A stretch of DNA of 64,000 nt from Cloeon dipterum (taxonomy: Eukaryota; Arthropoda; Insecta; Ephemeroptera; Baetidae): NCBI RefSeq assembly GCF_949628265.1, contig NC_088789.1, positions 21,817,883 to 21,881,882 on the forward strand. Reading direction: 5' to 3'. Of the stretch, positions 1 to 12,809 are shown in pieces. Position 1 is the stretch's first letter. Each line of letters opens with the position of its first letter. Made by a program: the position numbers and the translations under genes. A model generated the notes under the pieces. It searched no databases, was not told where the DNA came from, and saw only the letters and a list, made by a program, of their open reading frames with translations.

Positions 1-3000
1 GAAAATTCTTTTTTGAAATACACTTCTGTTAAAAATTGGGGATAAGCTCAAATACACCTAGAGCTAGTGTGGTTTAAATTTGCAAGAAAAGCTGCTCCAT
101 AGTTTACATGCTAATTAAGCGGTGAGAACAGTCTCTCTATTGAAAATCATGATTTATTTTGCCAGAAGGGAAATTTGCCTCAAAATCCACCCATCATCAT
201 CAGAAAAAACGGAAGTTTAACTACTTGGTATCCTGATTTCATTATTGCTCATTATAGAGATAAACGGTTGTTAAATTCCACACAAAAATGGACTCAGTGT
301 TGACCTTAATAACTTGGAATGAAAATTTGCTGTACTGGGGGCTGCTAAAATTTTTAAATTGAAGGGTTGGAACCTATTTCTAAATTTTCGATGGTCTAAA
401 TAAATTTTCATTCATCACATGGAATTAGCTCATCGGTTCAAATTTCCCTCAAATTCAAAGAACAAAAAAATATTAAATGGCTCTCCTCTTGTGCGGATTT
501 GATTTATTTAATTTAAGAGAAGATACTGGCTTTTTTCTAACTCAGCTCATCTCAGGCCTCAGCAGCAGAACTTTTAAGGAAATTTTGAATCACTGTATGG
601 CCAAAGAAAACAATTTGCTGCACTCATTCTGCTGAGTGAACACAGTAAAAAGGAAAGAACGTGTTCCTAAATCTTGTGGAAACCCCCGCCTCTCGTTCTC
701 CCTGCGATAAAACTCCTTTGTAAATCATTCGCAAGAGCACAAAATTCCACATGCACGTATCAGCTATATTAGTGCCTCTCCTCTCGCACGCTTTGTATTA
801 AGGATTAGCATGTTTATTACTCATCATTATTCTCGTTGTGCTCGTGAGTAATTAGTATGTAATTTCAACAGCTCCGCATGATTAAGTTCAACAATAGGAT
901 TTTATTTTTTACATTTTTAGATTTAGAGTAATTCAATTTAAGTAACATGAATAAATTTCAACTGAAATACAACGTATTGTAATATGAAGTTAATTTATCA
1001 TCTCGTTATTGAATAAAACATGAGAGTTATTTTCATTTCCCATATGAGTAGCTAAATTTGAATTTATAGCGTTTATAAACTGTTTAGAGTGACGGCAACA
1101 CGTTTGGCTTCAGCTTTTTGGCACCTCTATTTCACCTTCGCTTTTTATTCAGACAACAAAATTGCCCGAGTTTACAAAACATCAATTGCGTGCCTGCGTG
1201 GTGCAAAACTGCGCTGGCCTAATTCTGACAAAAATCACTCAGAATCACTCACAATCGCATATAATAGCGTGTGTGAGCCAGAGCCTCCCCCGCCTGAACT
1301 CCATCCCCCGGTCGGCCGGCCGAGCTGATTGTGAGGAGGAAGCTGGAAACAGTTGTTTCTGTCAAAGGCAGGTTCCGCTTCACCTGTGTGATTGACACAT
1401 TCCTAAGGGTTGTTTAACCATCACGCGCAGAGCAGTTTTGCACCTCCAACTCCTCGTCTGCGTTCCAAGCAGCATAACAAGCGGAGGTATGCTGCTCGCG
1501 TGACTTGATTAGCAATGCTGACTGCCCATCCTGCTCTTGCTTTTTTTCTCTGGTGCGACGCGAGTGGCGTGTTTGCAGCTGCACACGGGAGGCAGAAACA
1601 AGACGTCCTCAACCCTCAACCACTCACTGCCCCTAATACGCCGCCTCCATAAATTTGGAGGAAAAGGCCGAATTTCGCGTTTCAAGGGGGTTTGTCAGCT
1701 TGCACGAGAGCGAATATAATAAATCAGCTTCACGCACACGTGTCGATTTGTGCCTCTCAGAGTTTTCGATCCTAGTCGCTAACAATTTGTTAAAAATAGA
1801 AAGGAGAATAAGAATATCATCCGCACCGTAGCACACAATGCATAGTAATAATTGCCTTTTTAAATTTTTAAAGACAAGCTACACAGAAAAATTTGTGGAA
1901 AATCTTTTTTAAATTTTACTTGAATTGCTGTCTAAAAATTTAAAAAAGAGCTTCAATTTTCCGAGGTGCCATTTAAACTTGCGAGGAAATCGTCTGCAAA
2001 GATTGTTCGTTAATCAAGCGGCAAGCATTGTCTCCTTATTGAAAATCCAGATCGCCAGCAGGGAAATTAGTCTCATAATAATTTCTACACCATTGCATAG
2101 GTCGCAGCGAGAGATTTTGTTAATATCAATATTTACAAAGAGAGAGAAATCGAGTGAAAAATTATAAACAATATAATAAAACCGATTAATTTTTTGAGAA
2201 ATTGGGTAACAATGTAAAATGTTAATTATTGACCTGTATATTTCGCAAACAAAAATACTTGTGCCTTTTCTATTATTTTTAAAGATGTCTTTAGTGGTTA
2301 AATTCAGAGCCCCTATAAAGAAGATTAAAATTCACAACCCTTTATGGCAGGAATGAGCTGTTGGAGTGCCGAGTTCGCGTTACAAATAATGTCGTTTTCG
2401 AGCATGTGATTACCAAAGTTTCGAGACCAGAAATAGGCAACGAAATAATACGTCACAGAGTAAGTTTGTTCTTCACGCGAAATAATTCTATTTCGCCTTC
2501 ATTAGTCGGCTTTACAACTTCCAATAAATCAAAGTGGCGCGCACAGCATGCATGCGACGGGTGCATAAAATCAGTTTTCGCATCACGATTGCCGCAGTTT
2601 GCTCCACTCTCGTGTGTTTATGTTTATTTATTTTATTACACTCAATAGCCTTGCTTCTTTTTTACGTTCTGTGTGAGAAAAGTCACAAATTGCTTTTAGT
2701 CCGAGCAGGGAAATTCGCGTCGTACGGTTAGCGCAAAAGTTTGCTCGCAACCGAAAAAGCGAAAAAGTAGACACACACACACATGAGGGAGGATGAAATA
2801 TTGGCCAAGCATGAAAACGAAACCAGCACAATTTCCATCAATCTGCGAAACGGTTAGCGAGCATGCACGGAAACGTATCGATTCACTCCCAATCGAATAG
2901 GGCAAATTGTTTCGAAAACGCGACGTGCGGAGTATGTCAAAACAGCGCAAAAGTGTAATAATTGCGATACACACAATCCTCGGCGAATAAAAATTCATGT

Positions 3001-4865
3001 CGTGCCGCCGGGAATAGCTTGACACGAACCGAACCACGCGACTGCTGTCTCTTTCTTTATGCACACAGGTGCAGCTCGATGCATTTTTAATGCGTGGGAA
3101 ATAAAGGACGCCTCACTTTTTTACATTTGCATCATAATGGCCTCTTTGATGCCTCGGGTGTCAGCGGCTTTTGTGCGGCCTTTCTTGGGTGGGAAGCGCA
3201 GCCAGATGTTTCGTCGCGATTTATGACGTTTAAAAGTACTTTCATAAGCACGCGGAACTGCTGTTTCTTTTTCCACAATTCAGTCTTGTGCTTGTGTTGA
3301 GAAATATTTTGTCAAATAGTGCATTTTGCTTAAATTTAAATTTAAAAATTCTTCTGACGTGGCTTATAATTTTTAAAGAGATAGCTATTTTTCAACAATT
3401 TTTAATATTAACAATTTTATAAGTTAAAATTAACATAAATAGAATTCCATAAAAATGGTGGTTTGATCCCAGTTTGAATTTAATTTTTAGTCTGCTTAAA
3501 AATTCTGATATTAAAATTTAAAACTTACATCTTACGCGGTTAAAAGGTTTTAGATGATTCTCTTTTTTAGACGGGGATCTGGTTCGATTTTCTTGCAATG
3601 GGGCCTGTGCTGGAGTAATAGTTATTTGAGTCAACTGATTGTGAGTGGACTGAGTAAAAACATAAAAATGTCTTGTCATGAAAATCTAAAGTAATAAAAG
3701 TGTGCCTAAAACACGTCATGGTCTGAAAACGGAAGATGAATTTTGCAAAAACATCTAGTGATAATTAAGATAACTAAATTTTCAATTGGAGCAAGGAGCA
3801 AATAGAGTAAGTTATTCATTATAAAATTTCCCTTTTTTGACAGCACTCGCTTTTCAGTGGATTAAGTGTATAATTGTTTGAATAGAATACATTTTTAAGA
3901 GGATATCTAGCAGTTTAAATATCGAAATCAGATACAACTTTATCATTTGGGTGCGTTTGCGTTGGATTAAATATGGTAAAAAACTTTAGTTTTATTGGAT
4001 CTTCTACTTATTTAAATGAGTATAGCATCTCCTTTACTAGAACTTCCAATTGTAGAACCCCCTCCTCGCTGAAAAGGAAACCACTCTAACAAGCAACACA
4101 AATTTCAAATATGAAAAATACAGCAGCAAGAAAAATAATTAAGTTTAGCTTCTATAATTTTAGAGATTTTATTGAATTTTTGAAGATGATGGTAAAATTC
4201 AGGAAATTACTCATCATCAATCGATTTGTTCCGTCAAGGTAGTTCTCTACCAAAAATTATCATGATCGAACAGAAATTTTAATATAGGTAATTTTAAATT
4301 GATTTTCGGCGTTTCCCTATAAAAATATATCCATTCCATTAACTCGAAAACAATGCTAAATTGGATTTAAACATCACAAAAGTGAACACGTGTTTGAGGA
4401 AAAAAGTACGTTAAGGTAAAAAGAACCCAAGGGTTCCCTTTAGAGACGATACAAATAATTACAGGACAAATAGGATATTTGTTCAAAATATTATTGGAAA
4501 ATCTTTTTATTATTTTGATCGAACAACTCACGAAAACTCCACGTACCAATAACATCCAATGGGCGCAAGACTAATTTATTTTCAATTATATTTTTATTTT
4601 GAAAGTTTCTGTTCATTTTAAAATGTAAAGTAAAAATTTGCTATCGATGCTTGCTTTTATTTTTCATTCATTCAGTGTTTAACTCATTTTTGCAAGTAGC
4701 GTTCATTTTTAACTTCTTGTTGTTAATTTCAGAATGTTTCGTGCATGTTGTTAAAAATAACAAATAATATGCGTCCATTTTTTTCTTGAAAATCGGAAAC
4801 CTATAGAAAGATATAAAACATCACAATTGCTCTCAGCGCTTGTAAAATAAAAAATCATTACTCAC
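1..4865. other. AT-rich non-coding stretch
   Basis: No reading frame here looks like a conserved protein, and no splice-consistent exon could be built. A short AC microsatellite lies at 2771-2783. Weak similarity between about 85-185 and 1950-2070 suggests an old diverged repeat. If the candidate exon at 4866-5011 is real, this stretch would be its first intron or downstream sequence. Confidence 0.5.
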
Positions 4866-5011
4866 TGTACAAGTTTGGTGCGTTGCCGTTCGAGCAAGAG
4901 GTAATAATTTTTGAGTCTCCACGTGCGGTCGCTGGGGGCCTTGCGTTTGGCCAAAGTGTCAGGCGAGGAGAATTCGCTGCCGGGCGCGCAGGGTGCGACG
5001 CTGGTGCTCAT
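4866..5011 (-). CDS. Candidate first coding exon of a leftward gene, unrecognised
   Basis: On the minus strand an ATG at 5011-5009 opens 48 codons that run straight into a strong donor (GTGAGT) at 4865-4860, leaving two bases over. The predicted peptide starts MSTSVAPCAPGSEF and then has a basic, charged part (KRKAPSDRTWRLKNYY, then LLLERQRTKL). GC content is far above its surroundings, and two CRE sites lie 170-215 bp upstream, which fits a 5' exon. I do not recognise the protein and found no following exon between here and position 1. The product is therefore unknown, and the exon could be spurious. Confidence 0.35.
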
Positions 5012-5060
5012 GTCACCCACGGCGCACCCTTCTGAGGTCGACTGCCACGGCACTTGAGCT

Positions 5061-5225
5061 GACTGACTTGAGAAAAAGGGCTGCTACCGCCGCGTGCGTT
5101 TTATTCGTGCGCATGTCAATCCGATTTTCATTTATTCGCGAAATATACAGCGTCTTTTCCGACTTGGGCCGACCCACACTCTGACGTCACGCATTTCTCC
5201 AACAAACACTGACAAGCTGACGTCA
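5061..5225 (-). promoter_or_regulatory. Putative promoter with two consensus CRE sites
   Basis: Two perfect palindromic CREB/ATF sites (TGACGTCA) lie at 5182-5189 and 5218-5225. An AATAAAA element (5105-5099, minus strand) and an initiator-like TCAGTC (5066-5061) lie between them and the candidate ATG at 5011. Their spacing is somewhat longer than a canonical TATA-to-Inr distance. The arrangement points to a CRE-driven leftward promoter. Confidence 0.4.
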
Positions 5226-5373
5226 AACCTGTTGATGTCCAAGCCGAATTCGCCAATAATAAAATTGTCAATCCAGGCTATGAAAACGCAGATGTGGTGG
5301 ATTATACAGAGAGAAAAATATTTTTTGTCTGTAAATCATTTAGACCAATGACTGCTCCTTGAATGCTAATGGA

Positions 5374-5517
5374 AAGAGTTTATGGCGAAAGTTAAAAGTT
5401 TAATAACAAGGAAGAATGACTGAATCAAGTTTATTGAGAATTTTAACAACTTTGTTTTGCCCTTCTTGAAAAAAATTATAGAACAAAATAAATGAGAATA
5501 CTTTTGGGCAGAGCAAA
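5374..5517 (+). repeat. 144-bp direct repeat R1, copy a
   Basis: It is nearly identical (two visible mismatches) and equal in length to 5895-6038. The two copies flank the 369-bp repeat R2a. No coding content is visible. Confidence 0.85.
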
Positions 5518-5523
5518 TTATTA

Positions 5524-5892
5524 TTCACATACATATTCTTGCATCATAGATCATAGTTGTTTTATGTGAGGCAATCACTGGATGTATGTGATGGTGCTAG
5601 TAGTTTGTGTGTACAGCTTTATCTCTATATATATTGTAAATTCTCGTGAGTAGAGCTTTTCTGGAGTTTTTTTTTTATCAAAAATTAGTTTGAAACAAAA
5701 TTATTAACTGAAAAGCTACTTAAAACATAAATAATCAAGTTTCTGTCAATAATGAACTGTTGTCGCTTAGAATAAAATTGTGAAACAAGGCTTCAAAACA
5801 ACTAATAGTCAAAATTTATAATTATTTTTATATTCTCTCTACTAGTAAAATAGAAAAATTAAATCAAAATTAATGACCTGCTAAAATGGGTG
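5524..5892 (+). repeat. Interspersed repeat R2, copy a (369 bp)
   Basis: This block recurs at 9556-9923 inside intron 1 of the TFIIA-L gene in the same orientation, with scattered substitutions and small indels. It starts TTCACATAC and ends near TAAAATGGGTG. I see no strong terminal inverted repeats, no reading frame and no clear RNA polymerase III boxes, so the class is undetermined. Confidence 0.8.
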
Positions 5893-5894
5893 GC

Positions 5895-6038
5895 AAGAGT
5901 TTATGGCGAAAGTTAAAAGTTTAATAACAAGGAAGAATGACTGTATCAAGTTTATTGAGAATTTTAACAACTTTATTTTGCCCTTCTTGAAAAAAATTAT
6001 AGAACAAAATAAATGAGAATACTTTTGGGCAGAGCAAA
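5895..6038 (+). repeat. 144-bp direct repeat R1, copy b
   Basis: This is the second copy of R1, flanking R2a on the right. An R1-R2-R1 sandwich looks LTR-like, but R2 occurs without R1 at 9556. A long duplication accompanying R2 insertion is the simpler reading. Confidence 0.85.
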
Positions 6039-8848
6039 AAATCTTAACTTTAAGTGTGATCTAACAAAACACGCACACTCGCTTGCGACACAAACATAAC
6101 GAAATGTTTACACTATGTTTCTTCTATTTATTGTTATTAATATTTTGTTGTTTGAGACTCATTTGTAAATGTACGGACAGAAATGGAGAAGCTTCGATTT
6201 TTGTACCGCTGTGTAATACAAATAAAGGAAAGTTAAGTTAAGTGAAAAAAAAAGACAAAAAGCAGTCTGATACTAGAGATTAAATCTGGGATTATAGAAT
6301 TTACTTTAAATGATATGCTAAAAAATCTAAACGGCTCAACCAATTGCGATAGAAATGTCAGCAAAGATTTTTCATCTTGGAAAATTATTTTTTAGTTTAT
6401 TTTCAGCTTAACTTCAGGAAAGGCGAGTTAGGACATTTTTATATTTTTTTCTAGATCTAATTTTAATAATCTTGTATAATGAAATGGAAAATTCCGAAAA
6501 TACTACACTAGTTTGATTTCGTCCAGCATTTTCTGAAGAACAAGTTATTCTTTAGACTCGCCTCTGCTACATTTTTTCTATGTGATTTTAAAAAAAGAAG
6601 CTGAAATATAAGACTGTTTGTATTTAAATTATGTTAAATAGACGAATCCGTTCATAATTTTTTATCCAATTAAATCATATTAGTCACTTTCAAAGCTGGT
6701 CATTTTCACAAAGTTGTCAGCTGATTGAGACACTGCTTGAGAGGACAAAGAAATAGGCCCAGAGCCCAGACTGTCATATTCATCAATAAATAACTTGCTT
6801 AAAAATGTGCCTTACAAAGGGTGGGAAATTGTGCCGCATAACCTCCATCAGTGCAGGTGCTATCATTTATTTTCAGCCCTGTCGCGACACGAAAATCGAA
6901 CCATTATGGATCGATAATATTGTTTCATTACTTTGAAAAAATATAAGATAAAAATATTTTTATGTTTTTGTGCTTTCACAGCTGTCATGAATTATTTTAT
7001 TTTGTAAAAGTAAAAAAGGAATAAATCGATTCCTCTTTTAATTTCCATTTTTATCTTAAATCCTGTGGTAAAATTGGAATTTCAGCCTTTATCTAACAGT
7101 AATAATTATTTTATTGCTCCGACCTTATTTTCAAGATAACTTTGCCAATAAAAGGTTGCTGTTATTGAAATTCAGTCATGCTGAGATAGCATTTCAGAGC
7201 CTTAGTGATAGCAAGAAAATGCACACACGACTCAAGTTTCAATTTTTTGATTTGAAAATGCAGTAAACACTTCAAGTCACGTGAATCATACCACATCAAT
7301 CAATAAAAAAAATAATAAATGACATAGTGTTGGCCCAGCAATATTTAACCGAAACTAATGCGGCTGAATCCGTCAATTATCAGTTTTATTGAAAATCATC
7401 TTCAGTAAGCGATAATGTGAATCGCTTTTGCAAAGTGCCCAACTTTTGATAACAAAACAATACACTTTATCAGGCGTGTTATCAATGACTGTCATTTGCT
7501 GAGACTCTGCTGTCAATATTATAAAAGCCAAAAACACTCTCTGCACAACGTTCAGTAGCTCCGCGCTTTTTAAACACTGAACTGGACTATGCATAATTAA
7601 CGAGAAAAATAATTACTTTGGCATTAGAAAGCGACGAAAATAGTCAGTTTTGAAGCCACACTTTAAAATCAATTAATAATTAACACTTTTATAAGGACAC
7701 ACATCTATTCAAATCGCTTGAATAAAATGATGCGACTTTCCTGCACCCCCGACTGTGCACTGCATTCAAAAGAAAAATTCGACGAGGAAAACCCTAGCCG
7801 CAATTGCCGTCAAAAAACTCATTTATCATTTGCGGCTATTTAAACTCGCGGTTATTAAAAGGAGCGAATTAATGACTTTCCTTCGACTCCGCGGCTCATC
7901 AAAAATAATTCGGCCTCTCCGCAACACCTGCGGCTAACTATTGTACACGGTAGATTGCAAAGTATTGATTTTCCGCGCAAATAATGCTGAAAAATAAATT
8001 AGGATCCGGCGGGCTCACCTGCTTTTCACTTCCATTTTCCGATACGGCAGGCGAATATTCGAGGCACTCGAGGTCAGCGTGGATTTACGGCCCTTGAGAA
8101 GCGATGGATTATTTTATGGCCCTTATCGGTGTTATTCAAATTCGATTCTTGCCTTGATTATGGTGTTATTAGAGAGAGCGGAGAAAGCTCCGAGAGTGCA
8201 ATCACGCCATGCAATATAACTCCAACTAAGCCGATCGCAGCATTAAACACATAAACACCCCTTCTCCACCCACCAACCCCGCATACATATACGTATTGCG
8301 GGCATAGCTCTCCACCCTTTCGGGGGAGGCACGAGTTCGCGCGCCCTGCTGCGCTGCTTTAATTGCCCTCATAACGTGAAGACAGGCTCGATAACAAGAG
8401 CCTGTCATTTTTATGATGGATCAGAAACAGAACTACAGACCAAATGGAATGGAATAAGGGTTTTCTGTCAAGGGTTGGTGGTTGGGGTCAAATTATCACT
8501 TCATTTCATCCGGGCAGGCTGACTTTAATTTCCTGTTGTGTTTGAATCGTTTAATAGTGGATTTCCAATGGCATAAAAGACGCTTTATAGATTAAAATCA
8601 TAAAATTAGTGTAAATTTCATGCCAATCACACGGTTAAAAAGCACTGAATTCTTCAAATTCATATCAAATTGGTATCAAAAAGCATCAAAACATTCAAAA
8701 CAGTAGAAAATTTGGGCCATGTAGATCTGCAATGACAGAAATTCATTCCCAAACATCAATTTCAACTACAAAATTCCCTCGAGAGTCATTCCCTTCTTGC
8801 CTTATGCGCACTGTGCATCTCTAGTAAGAGCAAAGAATTTCCCTTCGC
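6039..8848. other. Intergenic AT-rich DNA with a possible retroelement tail
   Basis: No supported gene. About 6170-6250 ends in AATAAAGG, a doubled GTTAA motif and an A-run, resembling the 3' tail of a non-LTR retroelement. The remainder has short frames only. GC content rises from about 7900 toward the TFIIA-L promoter. Confidence 0.4.
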
Positions 8849-9018
8849 GCCAATTTGGCCAAACGCGCGGCGCAGACGCATTGGAGAGTTTACCAAGCCC
8901 TCTGATTGGCCAGTTATGCGCAAAGGGCGTTGTGATTCAACATGGCCGCCTAATAGAAAGTCGGGCCATTTTGTGGTGACACCGCATTATAAAAGGAGCA
9001 GCCGACGAGTGAACATCA
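8849..9018 (+). promoter_or_regulatory. TATA/Inr promoter of TFIIA-L
   Basis: A TATAAAA box lies at 8988-8994 and an initiator-like ATCAGC with its A at 9018, exactly 30 bp downstream. Upstream are CCAAT-type sites at about 8851 and, inverted, 8904, plus a YY1-like ATGGCCGCC near 8942. The predicted 5' UTR is about 60 nt, ending at the ATG at 9078. Confidence 0.65.
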
Positions 9019-9077
9019 GCTGGCCGCGATTCGACGGCGATCAGCTCAAAAAGTACACCGCGGATCGAGAAACGAGC

Positions 9078-12000
9078 ATGGCTATCTGTCAAACGTCTGT
9101 GGTGAGTGCCGAGCGGAGAAAAATGCGGCCGAAATGGCGAAAAACGAGTCGGCGGCGCCGTGTCGTCGGCGACCGCCATGAGTGCGGCCCCCGTGCCCCA
9201 ACCCGTTCTTTTCCTCCTCCATCGCCTCGAGAATGCGAATAAAATTGCAAAAATAAATTGCATTACTAGGCTGATGCCTTCGGCAGGAAAGCCGTTTGTA
9301 ATGGAGAACCCCTGGCCGGGGCACATCTCGACAATTTATTTTCGTCCTCGACGATGTTTGATTTTCAGTCCGTCACCTTGCGGCAGAGTGACAAAACCAT
9401 TTTTATCACATGATTCGGTGCAGTTTTTTTCTCTTGCCATTCTTATCACCAAGCAAATTTATTTTATTCTCGACTTTTTAAAAAAGTGATAGCAGGGCTA
9501 TTTTTAGGCATATAAAATTAATTACTTTGTTGGTTCGACATAAAAAAATGTGCTGTTCACATACTTATTCTTGCATCATAGATCATAGCTGTTTTATATG
9601 AGGCAATCGCTATGGATGTGTGTGCTGGTGCTGGTAGTTTGTGTGTACAGCTTTATCTCTATATATTGTAAATTCTCGTGGGCTGAGCTTTTCTGGAGAG
9701 TTTTTATATCAAAAATTAGTTTGAAACAAAATATTTAACTGAAAAGCTGCTTAAAACATAAATAATCAAGTTCCTGTCAATAACGAACTGTTGTCGCTTA
9801 GAATAAAATTGTGAAACAAGGCTTCAAAACAACTAACAATCAAAATTTAAAATTATTTTTATATTCTCTCTACTAGTAAAATAGAAAAATTAAATTAAAA
9901 TTAATGACCTGCTAAAATGGGTGAATTTTTTCGCCTTTAAAAGATTATTTTTCTTCCTTAATTTTCTTTCCCAATTTTTAAGAAAAGAAATTTAATTTTA
10001 GAAGAAGACATACCAAACGTTCACTATCTCATAGTTACAAAGATATGAAGTCTCTTTGTTTGCACGGATCGCACAGCAGCGCGGGATCAGTTAGTAATTT
10101 ACGGTCGGTGCCGCCGTGACACCTGTTGCCTGAGGCGCCGCTTTAGCGCGGCACCGCTAGATGAGAGCACGCCTTGCAATGACTTACCTTTTACGCTCCG
10201 CTGTTGCAGAAACGCTTGTACCAAAGTGTCATCGACGATGTCATCACAAACATTAAGGACACCTTCCTCGACGAAGGCATCGACGATCAGGTAATAATTA
10301 AACTTTACTTTTTTAATTCCTAAAAAATTCTCTTTGCATTAAATTATCGATTTTCTATTAGTAATTGAACAGTTTTTACCTGTATATTGGTTTGCAAATT
10401 AATCAAAATAGCTAAAAATACAAATTTAGTTCCTTTTGTAAAAAAGGATTTCTAAAATAAGCTGAGAAAAAATTATACTCTCTTGCCTTGATTCTAAATA
10501 AATATTTTCCCATCAGGTTTTGACCGAGTTGAAGCAGATGTGGGAAGCAAAACTGTCGAGCCTGAAGGCGCTGGAGCCGCTGCCGGAGCCGCCAGAGCCG
10601 CAACCACCCACCCTGAGCACCCACATGCGGGCGACGAACGTCACCAGCAACGCGGTGAAAAACACCACTTTGATTCCCCACCAGACTGTCACCAAAAGTA
10701 GGATAAAGGTTTTTATCCTAAACCATGGTTTCGAATTTTTGCGATTTCAGCCGCCGCCCCAGCGTTGGTCGCCGCCACCTCGAATGCGACACCGACCACG
10801 GCCACCAACTCGACGGTCCTGCAGACGGCCGCGATCGCGAACATCGCCGACCTGGGCAGGATGGTGCCGATCCAGATCACCCTGCCTCCTCAGCCGGGCA
10901 GTACCGAGACACAGCCCAGAGTCCTCAACATCCAAGTTCCTGCTGCAGCTCTTCAAGGTAAAAATCGCCATGAAATTATCAATAAAGGAAATTCTAGCAC
11001 ACTGTTGACTACCTGAAAAATTGGAAAAATGTAAAATTGGAACTAGGCTAAATCTCTAGTAGCTCATCAGTGATATCATCACTTAAGTCTCTAAAATTTT
11101 GGCCAGAGATAAAGGAACTGATAGGATTAGTTGAAACGAGGCGGAAAGAGGCAAAAAAATATTGTTACGTCTTTGATTGCAAAAAAATCGTTTTTAGTTA
11201 CAACCAACCATTTTTTTCTGATTTTCCAAACGTTGCGGGGCTAACTAATGAGCACAAATAATAATGAAATTTTATGCAATATGAACCAATGGCAATTTCT
11301 TATATTATATCATTGGCACCAGTAGTTTTTAGCTCTGATTTTAATTTTTCATAACAACTAAATCAATACTAATTCTGCCCTAAAAAACTTTCAGCCTCAA
11401 AGCTTTCCATTATTTGCTTTGGGATTATTTTATATAAATTATTAACAAAATACTATAATAACTGGATTTTTCTTGTTGTATTTTTTCTCTATAAAAACCC
11501 GACTGGATAAATTCCTGGAGCTATCCATCTATGTATAGACTAAATTTTCACTTTTTTCGCAACAAGCATTTAGAAATAATGTTCATGGTTTTTGATGCAA
11601 TTAATTTTTTCCAGGCAACCAACTACATCAAATTTTGTCGGGCCCAGTGATGACGGCCACCCTGGCACTGCCCCCTGCCGTTGCTTCCACTCTGCTGCAG
11701 AACCACATTATTGCTGCTCTCTCAGGGCAAGCACAAGCCAACTCAGGTATTTATCTTAAAAGAAATAAAAAAATGTCATTTAATATGTTATCCACTCAAG
11801 TGCGGATGGTGACCGCCCAGGCTGTGCCAGTCACGCAAGCTGCACCGAACCTGGCCGCCGCCTCCACTGTGGTACGGCCGCCAAATTCAAAGGAATTTTT
11901 AAAGAAATTGACAGTAATTTTAATATTGCAGGCGCAGCAGCAAGGGCAACATCGAGTGTTTCAGGTAGATGGGCTTGGTGACTCGTCTGACGATGATGTG

Positions 12001-12405
12001 GACGATGATGACGCTGAAGATGATGATGACGATGACGTAGACTCTGCCAAAGACGACTCCGCTGGCGAGGAGTCTGGTGGAAACGAAGAGGTACGGTTTT
12101 TCTATAGGGTTAAAAATTTATGTGACAGATTTTCTGTAATAATTTCAGGAGCCTTTGAATTCCGGTGATGATGTTAGTGATGAAGATGTAGCTGAACAAT
12201 TCGACACAGACAACGTGGTTGTGTGCCAATATGACAAGGTATAAGAAAAAAGAAATCATCAAATGCAAATAATATAATAAAATAATTCGCCTTCCAGGTT
12301 ACCCGCAGTCGTAACAAGTGGAAATTTTACTTGAAAGACGGCATCATGAATCTCAACGGCCGAGATTTTGTGTTCCAAAAGGCTAATGGTGATGCGGAGT
12401 GGTAA
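9078..12405 (+). CDS. TfIIA-L: Transcription initiation factor IIA large subunit (alpha/beta precursor)
   Basis: Precursor of the TFIIA alpha and beta chains, which stabilise TBP on TATA DNA in the nucleus. Nine exons fit GT-AG rules and phase: 9078-9101, 10210-10290, 10517-10697, 10751-10957, 11615-11746, 11801-11871, 11932-12090, 12149-12238, 12298-12405. They give 350 aa, close to the usual 366-376. Residues 9-50 are the conserved N-terminal helix region (KRLYQSVIDDVI through ELKQMWEAKL). The middle is Ala/Gln/Thr-rich. A Taspase1-type site QVDG precedes a long Asp/Glu run. The C-terminus (NVVVCQYDK, RNKWKFYLKDG, ending GDAEW) forms the TBP/DNA-contacting beta barrel. Exon 1 is short (8 codons), and repeat R2 sits in intron 1. 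Start chosen from the TATA/Inr spacing. Identification is firm. Confidence 0.95.
9556..9923 (+). repeat. Interspersed repeat R2, copy b
   Basis: It matches 5524-5892 along its full length and is inserted in TFIIA-L intron 1. It lacks the flanking R1 repeats. Confidence 0.8.
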
Positions 12406-12803
12406 AGCCTGCAGAGTCGAGTGTGTGTCAAATCGATTTTCGAGTCGCAGAAATTTCGCATCGCATAATTGTTGTCCAAAGATTCTTAAATTAATTTGGT
12501 TGTGCTGCTCTTATTTACGAGAACAACGACACCACCGGCGCATCATTGTGCTTTTAGTTATACCAGGGTAAATTTGCAATGAACCTTTTAAAGTGCTCCT
12601 GAGTTGTCTTTTGTTACTTAGACTACTGATTAGAATTTTGAATGGAGGAGCATCTGAAAAAATATCCAACTGGATGATATGTTGAGCTGTTGTGAATGAA
12701 TTACACGGGAATCATTATGTCTGAACCCCCCAATTGCGCAGTATTTCTTAACATGACTAAATTAATATAATGTTCACAACTTGCTGTAAATGTATTAAAA
12801 AGA

Positions 12804-12809
12804 AATAAA
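12804..12809 (+). terminator. Poly(A) signal of TFIIA-L
   Basis: AATAAA about 400 bp after the stop codon, followed by a T-rich stretch. Confidence 0.6.
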
